DNA of 64,000 nt, from assembly GCF_037976825.1 (NCBI RefSeq), contig NZ_CP150269.1, positions 1,221,501 through 1,285,500 of the forward strand, in the 5' to 3' direction. Below the pieces are notes generated by a model. It did not search any database, was not told where the DNA came from, and was given only the letters and a program-made list of their open reading frames with translations. The stretch is from Paenibacillus sp. FSL K6-1330 (lineage in GTDB: Bacteria; Bacillota; Bacilli; Paenibacillales; Paenibacillaceae). Below, in pieces: positions 1 through 9,037 of this stretch; position 1 is the first letter of the stretch; each line of letters begins with the position of its first letter. A program made the position numbers and the translations under genes.

Positions 1-71
1 TACTTTGCAATACTCGGGGAGACAAATCGCTTCGCAACGAATGTCAAACAATAACCCTGGGGAGGAAAAAA

Positions 72-1429
72 ATGAACAAGAAATTATTAACGAGGCTGGC
101 ACTTACTACAATATGTAGTATAAGTTTGGCCGGTTGTTCCACAGAAGAAATCCCATCAACACCATCCAGTTCGGGCAATACGCGCCTGCATCTAAACTTG
201 AAACTGCCATGAAGGACAACCAGACTCCATTACAGTGGCTGGAGAAGAATGCAAGCAAATTAACAACAACAGAGCCTCGTGCTTCTTTGGAAGATTTACA
301 ACCACTTAAAGAGATGATAGGATCTGCTTCTATTGTTGGTTTAGGCGAAGCTTCTCATGGCATGCATGAAATATTCACGATGAAACACCGTATCGTACAG
401 TATATGGTTACGGAATTGGGGTTTACAAACCTTGTCTTAGAGGAGAACTGGGGGAAAGGATTGATGCTTGATCAATATGTTCTTACAGGTAAAGGGCATC
501 CAGACAAAATTCTTAGCCCCGTGTTTAACAATAAAGAAATGACGCAAATGTTGGAATGGATTCGTGACTACAATGCCAATCCCAAACATCCCAACAAAGT
601 ACGTGTAATCGGGATGGATCAAAAAAAATTAGATGAACATGTGTTTAACAAAATTTCGGACTATATCCAACAATATCATCCGGATTTGATTTCTCAATTA
701 AATGACAAAATGAAAGAGCTTATTTCCGCAACAAAAGATGAAGGAAGTTTTGAGAAACTGCCGAAAGATGAGAAAGAAAAGCATCTTTCCAATGCCCGGT
801 CTATTATTGAGCTGCTAGAAAAAAATAAAGCTAATGCCGGCAAGCAAAAAGAAGCTTACGCATGGGCATTGCATAGCGCCCGTATTATCGAGCAATTTAT
901 TCATATGCTTTCAGCTGAACAACAGCCGGAGTTCTTCTTAAGACATGATATTGCAATGTATGAAAATGCGAAGTGGACACAAGAACAATGGGGGAAAACC
1001 ATTGTATGGGGTCATAACGGACATATATCCAAAACCAATACTCTTCCATTCGTATATCCGGAGATGTCAGGACAACATTTGGCTAAACATTACGGCGACA
1101 AATACGTATCCATCGGGACTTCAATCCATTCAGGTTCATGTAACGTTGTTAATGAAAGCGGCAAATTCGGTCCTTACGGAACGGTTAGAATCGATGACCC
1201 CAATAGCATTAACTATACCGTCGGACAAGTCAAACATGATCAATTTTTTGTAGACTTGCGCAAAGCAAGCGGTTCGGTGAAAACTTGGTTAGATGTAACC
1301 CGTCCTCTATTTGCCGGAATAACAAAATTGAGACCTGAAGTACCTTTGTTTGTAGACGCTGCATTCGGCAAGACATTTGACATCTTTTTCTATATCAAAA
1401 AGGTCACTCCATCACAAATGAATGAATAA
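72..1429 (+). pseudogene. Erythromycin esterase family lipoprotein, frameshifted after the signal peptide
   Basis: The catalytic part, readable from about base 180 to the stop at 1429, is an erythromycin esterase/EreA-like domain. Visible are the GLGEASHGMHE segment with its histidine and glutamate, the VLEENWG segment and a later WGHNGHISK motif. Family members hydrolyse macrolide lactones, but many homologues have no known substrate. A GGAGG site at 60-64 precedes ATG 72, which opens a typical lipoprotein signal ending in LAGC-STEE. That frame reaches a stop near 213, while the esterase continues in another frame, so one base seems lost between about 165 and 210. Translation could restart at an internal ATG (134 or 209) and give a cytoplasmic protein without a lipid anchor. 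Family call is firm; whether the gene is functional is uncertain. Confidence 0.75.
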
Positions 1430-1459
1430 TACGATTCCTTAATCAAAAGGAGAAACGAA

Positions 1460-2608
1460 ATGAACAAAATTTCTATGCTCACTGTATCGACAATGATTAC
1501 CGCGACTCTATTACTGCCATTACTGCCATTACAAGGAACTGGTTTTGCAAAGCAGGCGGATCCCTACAGTCAAGATTCGCAGACCAAAGCCAAGCAACTT
1601 ATCGATGAAGCTGCTAACCATCAAAATATACCGGGCATAATTGTAGCTTCCTCAAACAAAGGATCAAAATGGGCATATGCTTCCGGTGAAGCAAGCATTT
1701 ACGGTACTGACCCGGTTAAGACGAACTTTACTTTCCGGATCGGTAGTCTAACAAAGACGTTTACTGCAATGGTCGTTCTTCAGCTTGTTGATGAACAAAA
1801 ACTGAACCTGGATGACACGATAGAAAAATGGCTGCCTGATGTTGTTAAGGGTACTGAATATGAAGGGGATCATATCACGATTCGGCAACTATTAAACCAA
1901 ACAAGCGGTATTCCTGACTATTCAGAACACAAGGATATTCTCGATAAATTACTCCCAAACCCGTTACATTCCTTTACTGCTGACGAATTAGTTCGTACTG
2001 GACTGAACATGAAGGCAACCTCTAAGCCTGGAGAGAAATGGGTTTATTCCAATACGAATACGGTACTGGCAGGGATGATTATTAAGAAGGCTACTGGAGA
2101 AACATACGGGGAACATATTAGGAAACGTTTCATAGCTCCCCTTAAGCTAACGAGCACTTATGTACCCGACGACTACTCGTTTATTCCAGGTGAACATGCA
2201 CGAGGATACTTCGTACTCGACGGTCAATTCATAGACAGAACCGAAATGAATCCCTCTTGGGCAGATGCTGCGGGATCTATGATCTCCACAGCGGATGATA
2301 TGAATACATTCTTCAGTGCTATACTTAGTGGCAAGCTATTAAAACCAGCTACTTTAGATCAGATGTTAACTGGGGTTGAAACTCCAGTAGGTGAATACGG
2401 CTTGGGGATCGTTGGAACAAAGCTGACGAATGGTATTACGATTTGGGGGCATGGCGGCAACTTTCCAGGATTCGCAACGTTCGCAGGTGGAACTCGCGGC
2501 GGGGATTATGTACAAACCCTTAATATCAATGCGATGCCTTCTGAAATTAATACGTTGCCTCTTTCCAAAAGCATTGCCGAGCAACTCATTGGCTCTTCAT
2601 CACATTAA
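1460..2608 (+). CDS. Secreted serine hydrolase, class C beta-lactamase / DD-peptidase family
   Basis: This 382-residue protein has an N-terminal signal peptide (about residues 1-31) and the full penicilloyl-serine transferase motif set: S96-L-T-K99, Y196-S-N198 and H331-G-G. These fit the class C beta-lactamase / D-alanyl-D-alanine carboxypeptidase / esterase superfamily, so it probably acts on peptidoglycan peptides, beta-lactams or esters outside the membrane. An AAAGGAG site precedes ATG 1460. It lies 30 bases after the esterase gene on the same strand and could be co-transcribed with it. Substrate cannot be told from sequence; true AmpC activity is not implied. Confidence 0.85.
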   Translation: MNKISMLTVSTMITATLLLPLLPLQGTGFAKQADPYSQDSQTKAKQLIDEAANHQNIPGIIVASSNKGSKWAYASGEASIYGTDPVKTNFTFRIGSLTKTFTAMVVLQLVDEQKLNLDDTIEKWLPDVVKGTEYEGDHITIRQLLNQTSGIPDYSEHKDILDKLLPNPLHSFTADELVRTGLNMKATSKPGEKWVYSNTNTVLAGMIIKKATGETYGEHIRKRFIAPLKLTSTYVPDDYSFIPGEHARGYFVLDGQFIDRTEMNPSWADAAGSMISTADDMNTFFSAILSGKLLKPATLDQMLTGVETPVGEYGLGIVGTKLTNGITIWGHGGNFPGFATFAGGTRGGDYVQTLNINAMPSEINTLPLSKSIAEQLIGSSSH

Positions 2609-2614
2609 GAACAC

Positions 2615-2660
2615 CAGCAAGCTGGCACCGGAAATTTCCTATTCCGGTGCCAGCTTGCTG
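2615..2660. repeat. Perfect 19-bp inverted repeat after the serine hydrolase
   Basis: Arms 2615-2633 and 2642-2660 are exact reverse complements around an 8-base loop. There is no T-run after the right arm, so it is not a classical intrinsic terminator. It sits just before the left break of the Tn3 remnant. Confidence 0.7.
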
Positions 2661-2662
2661 CC

Positions 2663-3892
2663 ATCTCGGCCCCGACCGTTTCCTCTGCCCGCGACGGAAT
2701 GTCCGAGATAAACAGTTTCAATTTACGTTATAACTCACACCTGCGCGAACGCATGGGACATTTTCCTGATCGGATTACCGATGGATACGGGTGCAATCTT
2801 GGGCCAGCCCAAACATCCAAACATATGCGAAGTTTAGTTACACCCCATATGCTCTCAATTGTAAACCGCCGACATGTAACTGCCCAGAAGATCGATGCAG
2901 CCATACGTGACATTCTGAATCAATACAATACACTAAGCCTGCCTAAACTATGGGGAGACGGGAAGACAGCTGCTGCAGACGGAACGAAGTTCGATTTGTA
3001 CGAAGAAAATTTGTTATCTGAATATCATATTTGTTATGGTGGGTATGGCGGAATTGCTTATCATCATATTTCAGATACCTACATTGCTTTATTTAGTCAC
3101 TTCATTCCCTGCGGAGTATGGGAAGCTGTCTACATAATAGATGGCCTACTAAAGAACAAATCAGACATCCAACCTGATACGTTGCACGCTGATACCCAAG
3201 GACAATCTACTCCTGTTTTCGCATTAGCGTACCTGTTAGGGATCAACCTAATGCCTAGAATTCGAAATTGGAAGGATCTCATATTTTTCAGGCCAAGTGA
3301 AGACACCGTATACGAACACATAGATCCACTATTCAGTGATACTGTGGATTGGGATTTACTTGAAACCCATAGGAAAGATCTCTTACAGGTAGTTCTGTCA
3401 ATCAAGGAGGGTAAAATTCTACCGTCAACCTTACTTCGGAAACTTAGTAACGAGAGTAAGAAAAATCGGCTCTATCAAGCATTTAGGGAATTAGGACGCG
3501 TTGTTCGGACCGTTTTCCTCCTGAAATACATTTCAGATATTACGTTACGTGAGCAAATAACGGCCAGTACAAATAAAGTGGAAGCATACAATGGATTTTC
3601 CAAGTGGCTCTTTTTTGGGGGAGATGGCGTGATCGCTGAGAATGATCCAGAAGAACAGGAAAAACGCATCAAGTACAACGATCTTGTAGCGAATGCAGTC
3701 ATCTTTCAGAATGTTATAGATATCACCCTGATTTTACGGGACTTGATTAAAGAAGGGCAGACACTATTTAGGAATGATGTTGAAGCTCTGAGTCCTTATT
3801 TAACCAAGCATGTCAAACGATTTGGGGACTATATACTTGATTTAGAAAACATTCCGCAGGCACTTGAAGGAGCAATGTCAGTACCTATTTAA
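2663..3892 (+). pseudogene. tnpA: Tn3-family transposase (TnpA), C-terminal 400 residues only
   Basis: The readable frame encodes the DDE catalytic half of a Tn3-type transposase, first ATG at 2699. Counted from that Met, the candidate catalytic residues are D94 in AAADGTKFD, D165 in HADTQGQS and E295 in NKVEAYNGFSKWL. Full Tn3 transposases are near 1000 residues, so about 600 N-terminal residues are gone. The frame stays open upstream to about 2654 but shows no family resemblance there, so the break is near 2663-2700. No resolvase or left terminal repeat is visible. The stump is probably inactive; its right-end repeat follows at 3927-3964. Confidence 0.85.
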
Positions 3893-3926
3893 TTGATGGG
3901 GTCATAGAAATGGTATTTTTTACCAT

Positions 3927-3964
3927 GCTATGGCCCATTTTTACACGCATCTCGGCTGTACCCC
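3927..3964 (+). repeat. Probable right terminal inverted repeat of the Tn3 remnant
   Basis: Shortly after the transposase stop the sequence ends in GGCTGTACCCC. Read inward this gives GGGGTACAGCC, resembling the GGGGTAC-type ends of Tn4430-like members of the Tn3 family (remembered, not searched). About 38 bases is the usual length. Coding similarity to a GNAT protein begins directly beyond it, as expected for a transposon boundary. Confidence 0.55.
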
Positions 3965-4342
3965 AGATGCGTTCCATGAGCAGAGCTATTCTGCCGCGGG
4001 GAAGAAAACGACACAGGGCTCAAGCGGTTAAAAGAGAACCAGAAACATTCTGCGTGGACTGCTTTTGTTGTAAGGGAGAATGCTACCTTAGTAGGAAGCG
4101 TTATGACATGGATAGATGGAGATGGAGATGGAATCATTGAAGATGTATTTATCAGAGCACCTTGGCGGAAACAAGGAATTGCAAAGCATTTACTCTCTCA
4201 GGCGCTCACCTATCTCAAAGATCATAGATGCGCGCTCGCAGAACTACAAGTTGAGACGGCCAATAAATCCGCGCTATCTTTATATCACTCGGTAGGCTTC
4301 AATGAAGTATCGGAAGAAGTGCGGTATCTTCGAGAGCAATAA
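3965..4342 (+). pseudogene. GNAT N-acetyltransferase fragment cut by the Tn3 end
   Basis: From about 3980 to the stop at 4342 one frame reads as the C-terminal two thirds of a GNAT acetyltransferase. It has a core strand with TAFVVRENATLVGSVMTW, then EDVFIRAPWRKQGIAKHLL, which carries an R-x-x-G-I-A type acetyl-CoA loop, and a closing NKSALSLYHSVGF segment. No proper start or N-terminal strands are present. The frame is blocked by TGA at 3977, while the bases right after the transposon end fit better in another frame, so a further one-base slip in the G-run near 3998 is possible. An internal ATG at 4103 would give only 79 residues. I read it as a gene split by the transposon. Confidence 0.6.
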
Positions 4343-4345
4343 ATC

Positions 4346-4442
4346 GTTCAACTAACGGGAAACGTTAGTTCAATAAAACTTAAGTTGAGCAGGCTGCAGG
4401 AGCCTGCTCATATTATTAAGCTAACGGGCAGTATAGTTCAAT
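4346..4442. repeat. Dispersed palindromic repeat, copy 1
   Basis: It opens with GTTCAACTAACGGGAAACG, has a central perfect 10-bp hairpin (4386-4395 / 4401-4410), and ends with a second CTAACGGGCAG box followed by TAGTTCAAT. The same head-hairpin-tail design recurs at 5668 and 8507 with a partial copy at 41748. The hairpin may double as a terminator for the GNAT fragment. Confidence 0.75.
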
Positions 4443-4660
4443 TATAATTGTTTTCTCAATCCTGTTGATACTTAGAAACAGTTAAACTGTATTTATACTT
4501 AACTAATTGGGGTTTAATAGTGAGCAAAGGTGATGAGAGAGGTTGACAAGAGAAAAAATATCGTTTTTTGAATATGACTTACAGTTCAGGGATAAGACAA
4601 TTGCAAATGAGTTGATACAACGGGTTGTTATTTCAATTTATTATGATGAGGATATAAATC

Positions 4661-5515
4661 ATGGAGAATAGCATAAACAGTAAAGTGTACCGATTAATTT
4701 CTTTGATATCTACGGACGCGGGGAACTATGTTAAAAATGCTCATATTAATCAAACGTTAACCCTTGTTTACTATGAAGAATCAGATCAAAATCATGGTGC
4801 ATTTTGTATCGTTGAGAACGAAAATTATATCATCGCATTTGCGGCTTTTACTGATTACAGCCATGATGAAACATTACTAAATCTTATGGAGAAGCAGATT
4901 AGTAAACATTTTCAGCCGAATGAGACAAGAGCAATCTGTTTTAACGTATACGGAAAAAATAAAGAGTTAGTTCATTTTGTTAAAGAACTTGGTTTTGCGA
5001 CCGATATGGAGGGTTTTCAGCTTCAATATGATTTCAGCAAAGAAATAAAAATGCCGGAGACGTTTCCGCTAGTAGAAAAGGGATTTACACCAGACATGCT
5101 TAGAAATTTTATTCAACTATTTGAGAAAGCTTATTATAACTTGAATGTTGAAAATGGCTGGAACACAAATACATACCAACAAAATCAAGATAATTTCTTG
5201 AATTTACTACAAAAAAACGAATTAGAAGAATGGGTAAGATCTTTTTGGATTGATGACAAATTGATTGGGGCCTATATTCTAGCAGGTGATTACATTCGAG
5301 ACTTTGTTATACATCCCGAATATCAGAACCGCGGGTATGGAAGCCTTATTCTGAAAAATTGTATTCATCGAATGTCGAATGTAATGGGGATTAAAAATAT
5401 ATTATTGCGTGTTGCGCAATCGAATAGCGGAGCCAAGAGGTTTTACGAAAGGAATAATTTTATTGAAATCTCCAATTTTGCTGAGCATACGCTTGTGTCA
5501 AATCGTCTTAACTGA
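4661..5515 (+). CDS. GNAT family N-acetyltransferase, two-domain
   Basis: This 284-residue protein has a C-terminal GNAT domain (about residues 150-280). The core strand GAYILAGDYIRDFVIHPEYQ leads into the acetyl-CoA loop NRGYGSLIL, a Q/R-x-x-G-x-G/A type motif, followed by SNSGAKRFYERNNF. The N-terminal half (1-140) looks like a degenerate second GNAT-like fold lacking the loop. It should transfer an acetyl group from acetyl-CoA to an unknown amine. Base composition is AT-rich, unlike the core genes at 9-18 kb. The gene stands alone between two copies of the dispersed palindromic repeat. Confidence 0.8.
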   Translation: MENSINSKVYRLISLISTDAGNYVKNAHINQTLTLVYYEESDQNHGAFCIVENENYIIAFAAFTDYSHDETLLNLMEKQISKHFQPNETRAICFNVYGKNKELVHFVKELGFATDMEGFQLQYDFSKEIKMPETFPLVEKGFTPDMLRNFIQLFEKAYYNLNVENGWNTNTYQQNQDNFLNLLQKNELEEWVRSFWIDDKLIGAYILAGDYIRDFVIHPEYQNRGYGSLILKNCIHRMSNVMGIKNILLRVAQSNSGAKRFYERNNFIEISNFAEHTLVSNRLN

Positions 5516-5667
5516 TCAATTTTCAATATTATTAAGAAGGAAACTGTCTATATATATGTAAATTGATCGTTCAGAGGCTGAAAAAATTATGCAGCTAACG
5601 CCTATGCAGTAGGAATAAAAGAATTGAAGCCAGGCAAGTGATGAATTTGAAACAAAATGAGGTTCTA

Positions 5668-5756
5668 TTCAGCTAACGGGAAACGATAGTTCAATAAGAA
5701 CAAGAAGGGAGCCGATCAACGGGATCGGCTGCTTTTGTTCAACTAACGGGCAGTTT
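5668..5756. repeat. Dispersed palindromic repeat, copy 2
   Basis: Same design as copy 1: head TTCAGCTAACGGGAAACG, central hairpin 5710-5717 / 5723-5730 followed by TGCTTTTG, tail TTCAACTAACGGGCAG. It lies between the GNAT gene and the T-box leader. The preceding 150 bases show no gene. Confidence 0.75.
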
Positions 5757-5769
5757 TCTTGAGCAAGTT

Positions 5770-6042
5770 GTTGACTAAGGTGACGGGAAAGAGTAATATT
5801 TAACCAATATCCGTAAATCAATGATGGAACAAAAGTAAATCATTAAACTCTTCACAGGAAAGGGTTTCATGACTGAGAAAACCCTAGAGTACTGATTGAA
5901 AATGCCAGTTCCAGAGTATGGCTAATACCCATCGGTTTGACCCGTTATAGTCAATTAAGGTGGCTGTGTGAAAATACAGCAACCTGGGTGGTACCGCGAT
6001 TAATATCGTCCCAGAGCATTTTGCTTTGGGGCGTTTTTTTTT
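5770..6042 (+). promoter_or_regulatory. T-box riboswitch leader, separated from its target gene
   Basis: The 3' half is diagnostic. The T-box sequence AACCTGGGTGGTACCGCG at 5981-5998 is followed by a terminator hairpin (about 6007-6033) and a long T-run. The upstream part begins with GACGGGAAAGAGTA near 5772, the usual start of Stem I. T-box leaders sense uncharged tRNA and control aminoacyl-tRNA synthetase or amino-acid genes. The TGGT of the T-box pairs with tRNAs carrying A before CCA. I could not assign the specifier codon safely. No synthetase or amino-acid gene follows; an IS110 element in the opposite orientation does. Confidence 0.8.
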
Positions 6043-6127
6043 ATGAAAATGAGTCTTTGCCCGAATGCTCTGCAGGCACGACGAAGCAGGGCTGCCGCGG
6101 GGCAGACCTTGGGCTGGAGGTGAGGGA

Positions 6128-7368
6128 TTAGGCTGGTCGAGAGACTGTAAAGCCTTTGGCTTCAAGCTGGCGAATGACTTCTGCTTCGCGTCGCTTCTCA
6201 CGTTCTTGCCGGAAATGTTCCAGATAGTCAGCACCAAGTTCTTTATAAGGGGTTTTGGTTGCGAGCATGTGGTAGACGATTCGCAGTAGGGTATGACCTA
6301 AAAAGCGACCAGCGCCTTTTTCTTGCCAAGACGCTTCACCCAGTTCCAGTACCTTGCGGAAAGTCTGGTATTGCGGGTCATGGAAGCAGCCCACGCACAT
6401 TCACTCAACACGGCCTTCAAGTGGTTGTTTCCGGATCTGGCCCTTGTCCTTTTTTTACCGGCGCTCTGGTGATTGCCTGGAGTGACGCCAGCCCATGCCG
6501 CAAGATGGTGATCGTCCTTGAACGCGGACATGTCCGTACCGATTTCCGCGACGATGATGGAGGCAGCCTGTTCGTTAATGCCGGGAATCGATGTGAGAAG
6601 ATCCATGGCTTCTTGCTTGTTGGCAAGACGGCCCCGGATATCCTGCTCTACCTGCTCGATTTGTTGTTCCAGATACATGAGGTGGTTCCAGGAAAAACGG
6701 ATCATGTCGCGGTGATGCTTGCGCAGGCGTCCATTGAGGGACTGCAACAGTTTGGGCGACTTGTGTTTGAGTGCACCTCTCATATGGGTTTCAAGAAACT
6801 CCATGGTGATGACCTCGCCGTCCACGATCTTCTGGAGCAACAGCCGTCCCGATGCGCCAAAAATGTCGGACATGTGCGTCGTAAGCTTTATGTTCGCATC
6901 CTGTAGCGATTTATGGATGCGGTTCTTCTCCGAGGTGGCATCATGCACCAGCTTCTTGCGGTAACGGGTCAGATCTCGAAGATCACGGATGTCTTCGGTG
7001 GGAACGAAGCTTCCTTCAATGAGCCCGCAGCGCAGCAGCTTGGCGATCCACTCGGCGTCTTTCATGTCGGTCTTGCGTCCGGGAAGGTTCTTGACGTGAT
7101 GCGCATTAGCCAGCAAAAGGTCCAGGTCGAATGCCTCGAGCACGTTCCACACGGATTTCCAGTAGATGCCGGTGCTCTCCATGGCAACGTGCGTGCAGCC
7201 TTCATTAACCAGCCACTCGCCAAGCTCCATGAGCTCGTGTGTCATGGTGCCGAACGTGCGCATCTCCAATTTCGGCGCGCGGTCAAGCGGTCCGGTGAGT
7301 ACGCAGGCCACAACGGTTTCCTGGTGAACGTCAAGTCCGGCGCAGCGTTCAAGAATGGCTTCCAACAT
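6128..7368 (-). pseudogene. IS110-family transposase, frameshifted near the C-terminus
   Basis: The first frame (from ATG 7368, behind a G-rich ribosome site) encodes 356 residues with the DEDD RuvC-like N-domain: GLDVHQ, AMESTGIYW and KTDMKDAEWIAKLL. The transposase_20 domain follows with SIPGINEQAASIIVAEIG and the conserved serine segment GNHQSAGKKR. It stops at about 6298 after ALVAF. The remaining conserved tail, GHTLLRIVYHMLATKTPYKE to the stop at 6128, continues in another frame. Adding one base to the T5 run at about 6299-6303 would join them as VAFLGHTLLRI. Either a slip mutation or a +/-1 recoding site could explain it; loss of function is the simpler view. Confidence 0.8.
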
Positions 7369-7615
7369 GGCAAATCCCCCCCGACATGAATAATGGAACC
7401 GGAAAGACAACCGAAACAAACGAAGATTTTTTTATCCGGACTCGCAGTCCGATAGCCTGTGCTTCAAGGTTGTTTGAGCAGTTTATTTTACGGGGTCGAA
7501 CCACCGCAAAAAACCACGAACTGGCCGGTTCATCTCAAGTATGAAGGAAATGAAAGATAGAAAAAAGACTATGATTACATTTTCATCATAGCCTGTGACC
7601 CGGCTGGGTCATGAA
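7369..7615 (-). ncRNA. Candidate IS110 bridge RNA region
   Basis: About 245 non-coding bases lie upstream of the transposase start, the place where IS110-subgroup elements encode the bridge RNA that pairs with donor and target DNA. The stretch has self-complementary pieces, for example GGACTCGCAGTCC near 7438-7450 and CCCGGCTGGG near 7598-7607. The call is by position and family knowledge; I have not folded it. Confidence 0.4.
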
Positions 7616-7638
7616 AGTTTATTTTGGGAGGAGTCTAT

Positions 7639-8409
7639 ATGATATTAGAAAAAGTTATAAATAGAATTGTAATACAAAGTGAATATAAGGATTTTGTTGA
7701 TAAGTATATAGATAATATACTTACCGAATTTAAAGGTAAGATTCATAGCATTTATATGTGTGGCTCGATTCCAAAAGGAACTGCTAAACCTTTTAAGTCA
7801 GATGCAGACTTTACTATTGTATGTGTAAATCCCAAAGATATTGATTACGAAAGATTGTCAAATATTAAAGACAGGCTTTTGGAAGAATATCCAGTAGTAA
7901 CTAAGATTGATACCACAATTTGCTCGATTGACGATGTATTAAGTAAACCAAATGATTGGGGTTTTTGGGTAAAGATAATTAGTGTTTGCATATATGGTCA
8001 TGACGTTGGTGAAAAAGTACCACCGATAATTATTTCTCCAGAGTTCATTTTAGACTTAAATGCAGAGACCAAGAAGGAAGTAGATCGTAGACATAGTTTA
8101 CTTTCTAATGCTAGTGATAACACAATGAAAACTAGATTAATTAAAGGTTACTCTAAGAGATTAATTCGTGCATTATACTCTTTGGTTTTAGAAGATACAG
8201 GTGTATGGCAAGATGACATTATTAAGATGAAGAATGCCATATTAAACTATTGTGAGATTGACTCCGCTTTAATTGATTATCTGTATGCTTGTTACTTGGA
8301 TAGTAATGTACTTGTTGAAGAGTTTCTGGGAATTGCAGATGAAGTATATAGCTATTTTGAGAACTCCTTAAATGCAATGGCTGTCCGGGTCACACTGAGA
8401 AGCGAGTGA
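7639..8409 (+). CDS. Nucleotidyltransferase, aminoglycoside-adenylyltransferase-like
   Basis: ATG 7639 follows a strong GGGAGGAG site. The 256-residue product carries the DNA-polymerase-beta-type nucleotidyltransferase signature near residue 45: CGSIPKGTAKPFKSDADFTI, that is G-S-x(n)-D-x-D with both metal-binding aspartates. The remainder is helical, as in antibiotic O-nucleotidyltransferases of the ANT/Lnu type. It could modify an aminoglycoside or lincosamide, but the C-terminal half gives no clear subclass and the substrate is open. Composition is very AT-rich, pointing to horizontal transfer. The last dozen codons, ending AVRVTLRSE, run into GC-richer DNA, so the native C-terminus may have been replaced at a junction. 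Confidence 0.75.
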   Translation: MILEKVINRIVIQSEYKDFVDKYIDNILTEFKGKIHSIYMCGSIPKGTAKPFKSDADFTIVCVNPKDIDYERLSNIKDRLLEEYPVVTKIDTTICSIDDVLSKPNDWGFWVKIISVCIYGHDVGEKVPPIIISPEFILDLNAETKKEVDRRHSLLSNASDNTMKTRLIKGYSKRLIRALYSLVLEDTGVWQDDIIKMKNAILNYCEIDSALIDYLYACYLDSNVLVEEFLGIADEVYSYFENSLNAMAVRVTLRSE

Positions 8410-8506
8410 CCACATCCAGCCCCCTAAGCCCGTCGGGACGTCACTGCATTAGGTGTTCGGCAAGCCTCACAACTATAAGCAGCGACTCTAATTAAAACAT
8501 AAGACT

Positions 8507-8580
8507 ATTGAGCTAACGGGACACGATAGCTCAATAAAACAATGGAGGCAGCCGACCAACGTGATCGGCTGCCTTTGTTC
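8507..8580. repeat. Dispersed palindromic repeat, copy 3
   Basis: Head ATTGAGCTAACGGGACACG and hairpin 8546-8555 / 8565-8574 followed by TTTG; the tail is diverged. It is the closest relative of copy 2, sharing the GCCGA-cc-AACG-TGATCGGC core. The region 8410-8506 before it shows no gene. Confidence 0.75.
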
Positions 8581-8789
8581 ATTTGCTTAATAATAGTATT
8601 GTCGAGAAATAAGAACATGGTACCATTCAGGGAAATACATTTACTAAATCTAAGAGGGAAAAGGGAGTACGGCAAAGGGTACAAGTTCTTGTCCTCCGAG
8701 AACAACTGATGATTAATCATGAACATTCCAGCCACCAGATACTTTGATCAATTACATATGTCCCAAATACAGCCTTTGACTAAGCAAAG

Positions 8790-8823
8790 AAGAAAAGGAC
8801 CTGCGGTGTCAGGTCTTTTTCTT
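8790..8823 (+). terminator. Intrinsic terminator hairpin
   Basis: Arms AAGAAAAGGACCTG and CAGGTCTTTTTCTT flank a 6-base loop, with a T-run inside the right arm. It lies in the 600-base gene-free stretch between the nucleotidyltransferase and the DUF3048 gene. Confidence 0.6.
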
Positions 8824-8895
8824 CAGTGAACATCGAAGACTTGCTTTAAGAAATCGGGTTACCTTTGATATTCATCTGGATGTATCCCCTTCTAT

Positions 8896-8927
8896 ATACA
8901 GACAAAGCACGATACAGACAAAGCACG
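8896..8927 (+). repeat. Perfect 16-bp tandem duplication
   Basis: The unit ATACAGACAAAGCACG occurs twice head to tail, about 110 bases before the DUF3048 lipoprotein start. It may be a local duplication in the promoter area. Confidence 0.8.
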
Positions 8928-9037
8928 GATTTTGTGATTAAATGTAAACTAAAGTTGATTGTTGGTTGGGAATTTTGGGCAAATAGGTTGGAAATTTAGG
9001 GTAATAAGTAATGGGAGCGTTCATAGGGGGAAACAAT

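Larger units (their letters stand above)
6045..7615 (-). mobile_element. IS110-family insertion sequence
   Basis: The element has one transposase gene on the minus strand with a short downstream flank (about 80 bases) and a longer non-coding region upstream (about 240 bases), the layout of the IS110 subgroup rather than IS1111. The family lacks clear terminal inverted repeats, so the borders given are only limits set by the T-box terminator (6042) and the ribosome site of the next gene (7626). It appears to have landed just behind the T-box leader. Confidence 0.75.

Noticed and set aside
2615..2660. Terminator call for the 19-bp inverted repeat
   Set aside because: No T-run follows the right arm, so it is listed only as an inverted repeat.
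6259..7389. Plus-strand frames within the IS110 element
   Set aside because: Antisense of the transposase.
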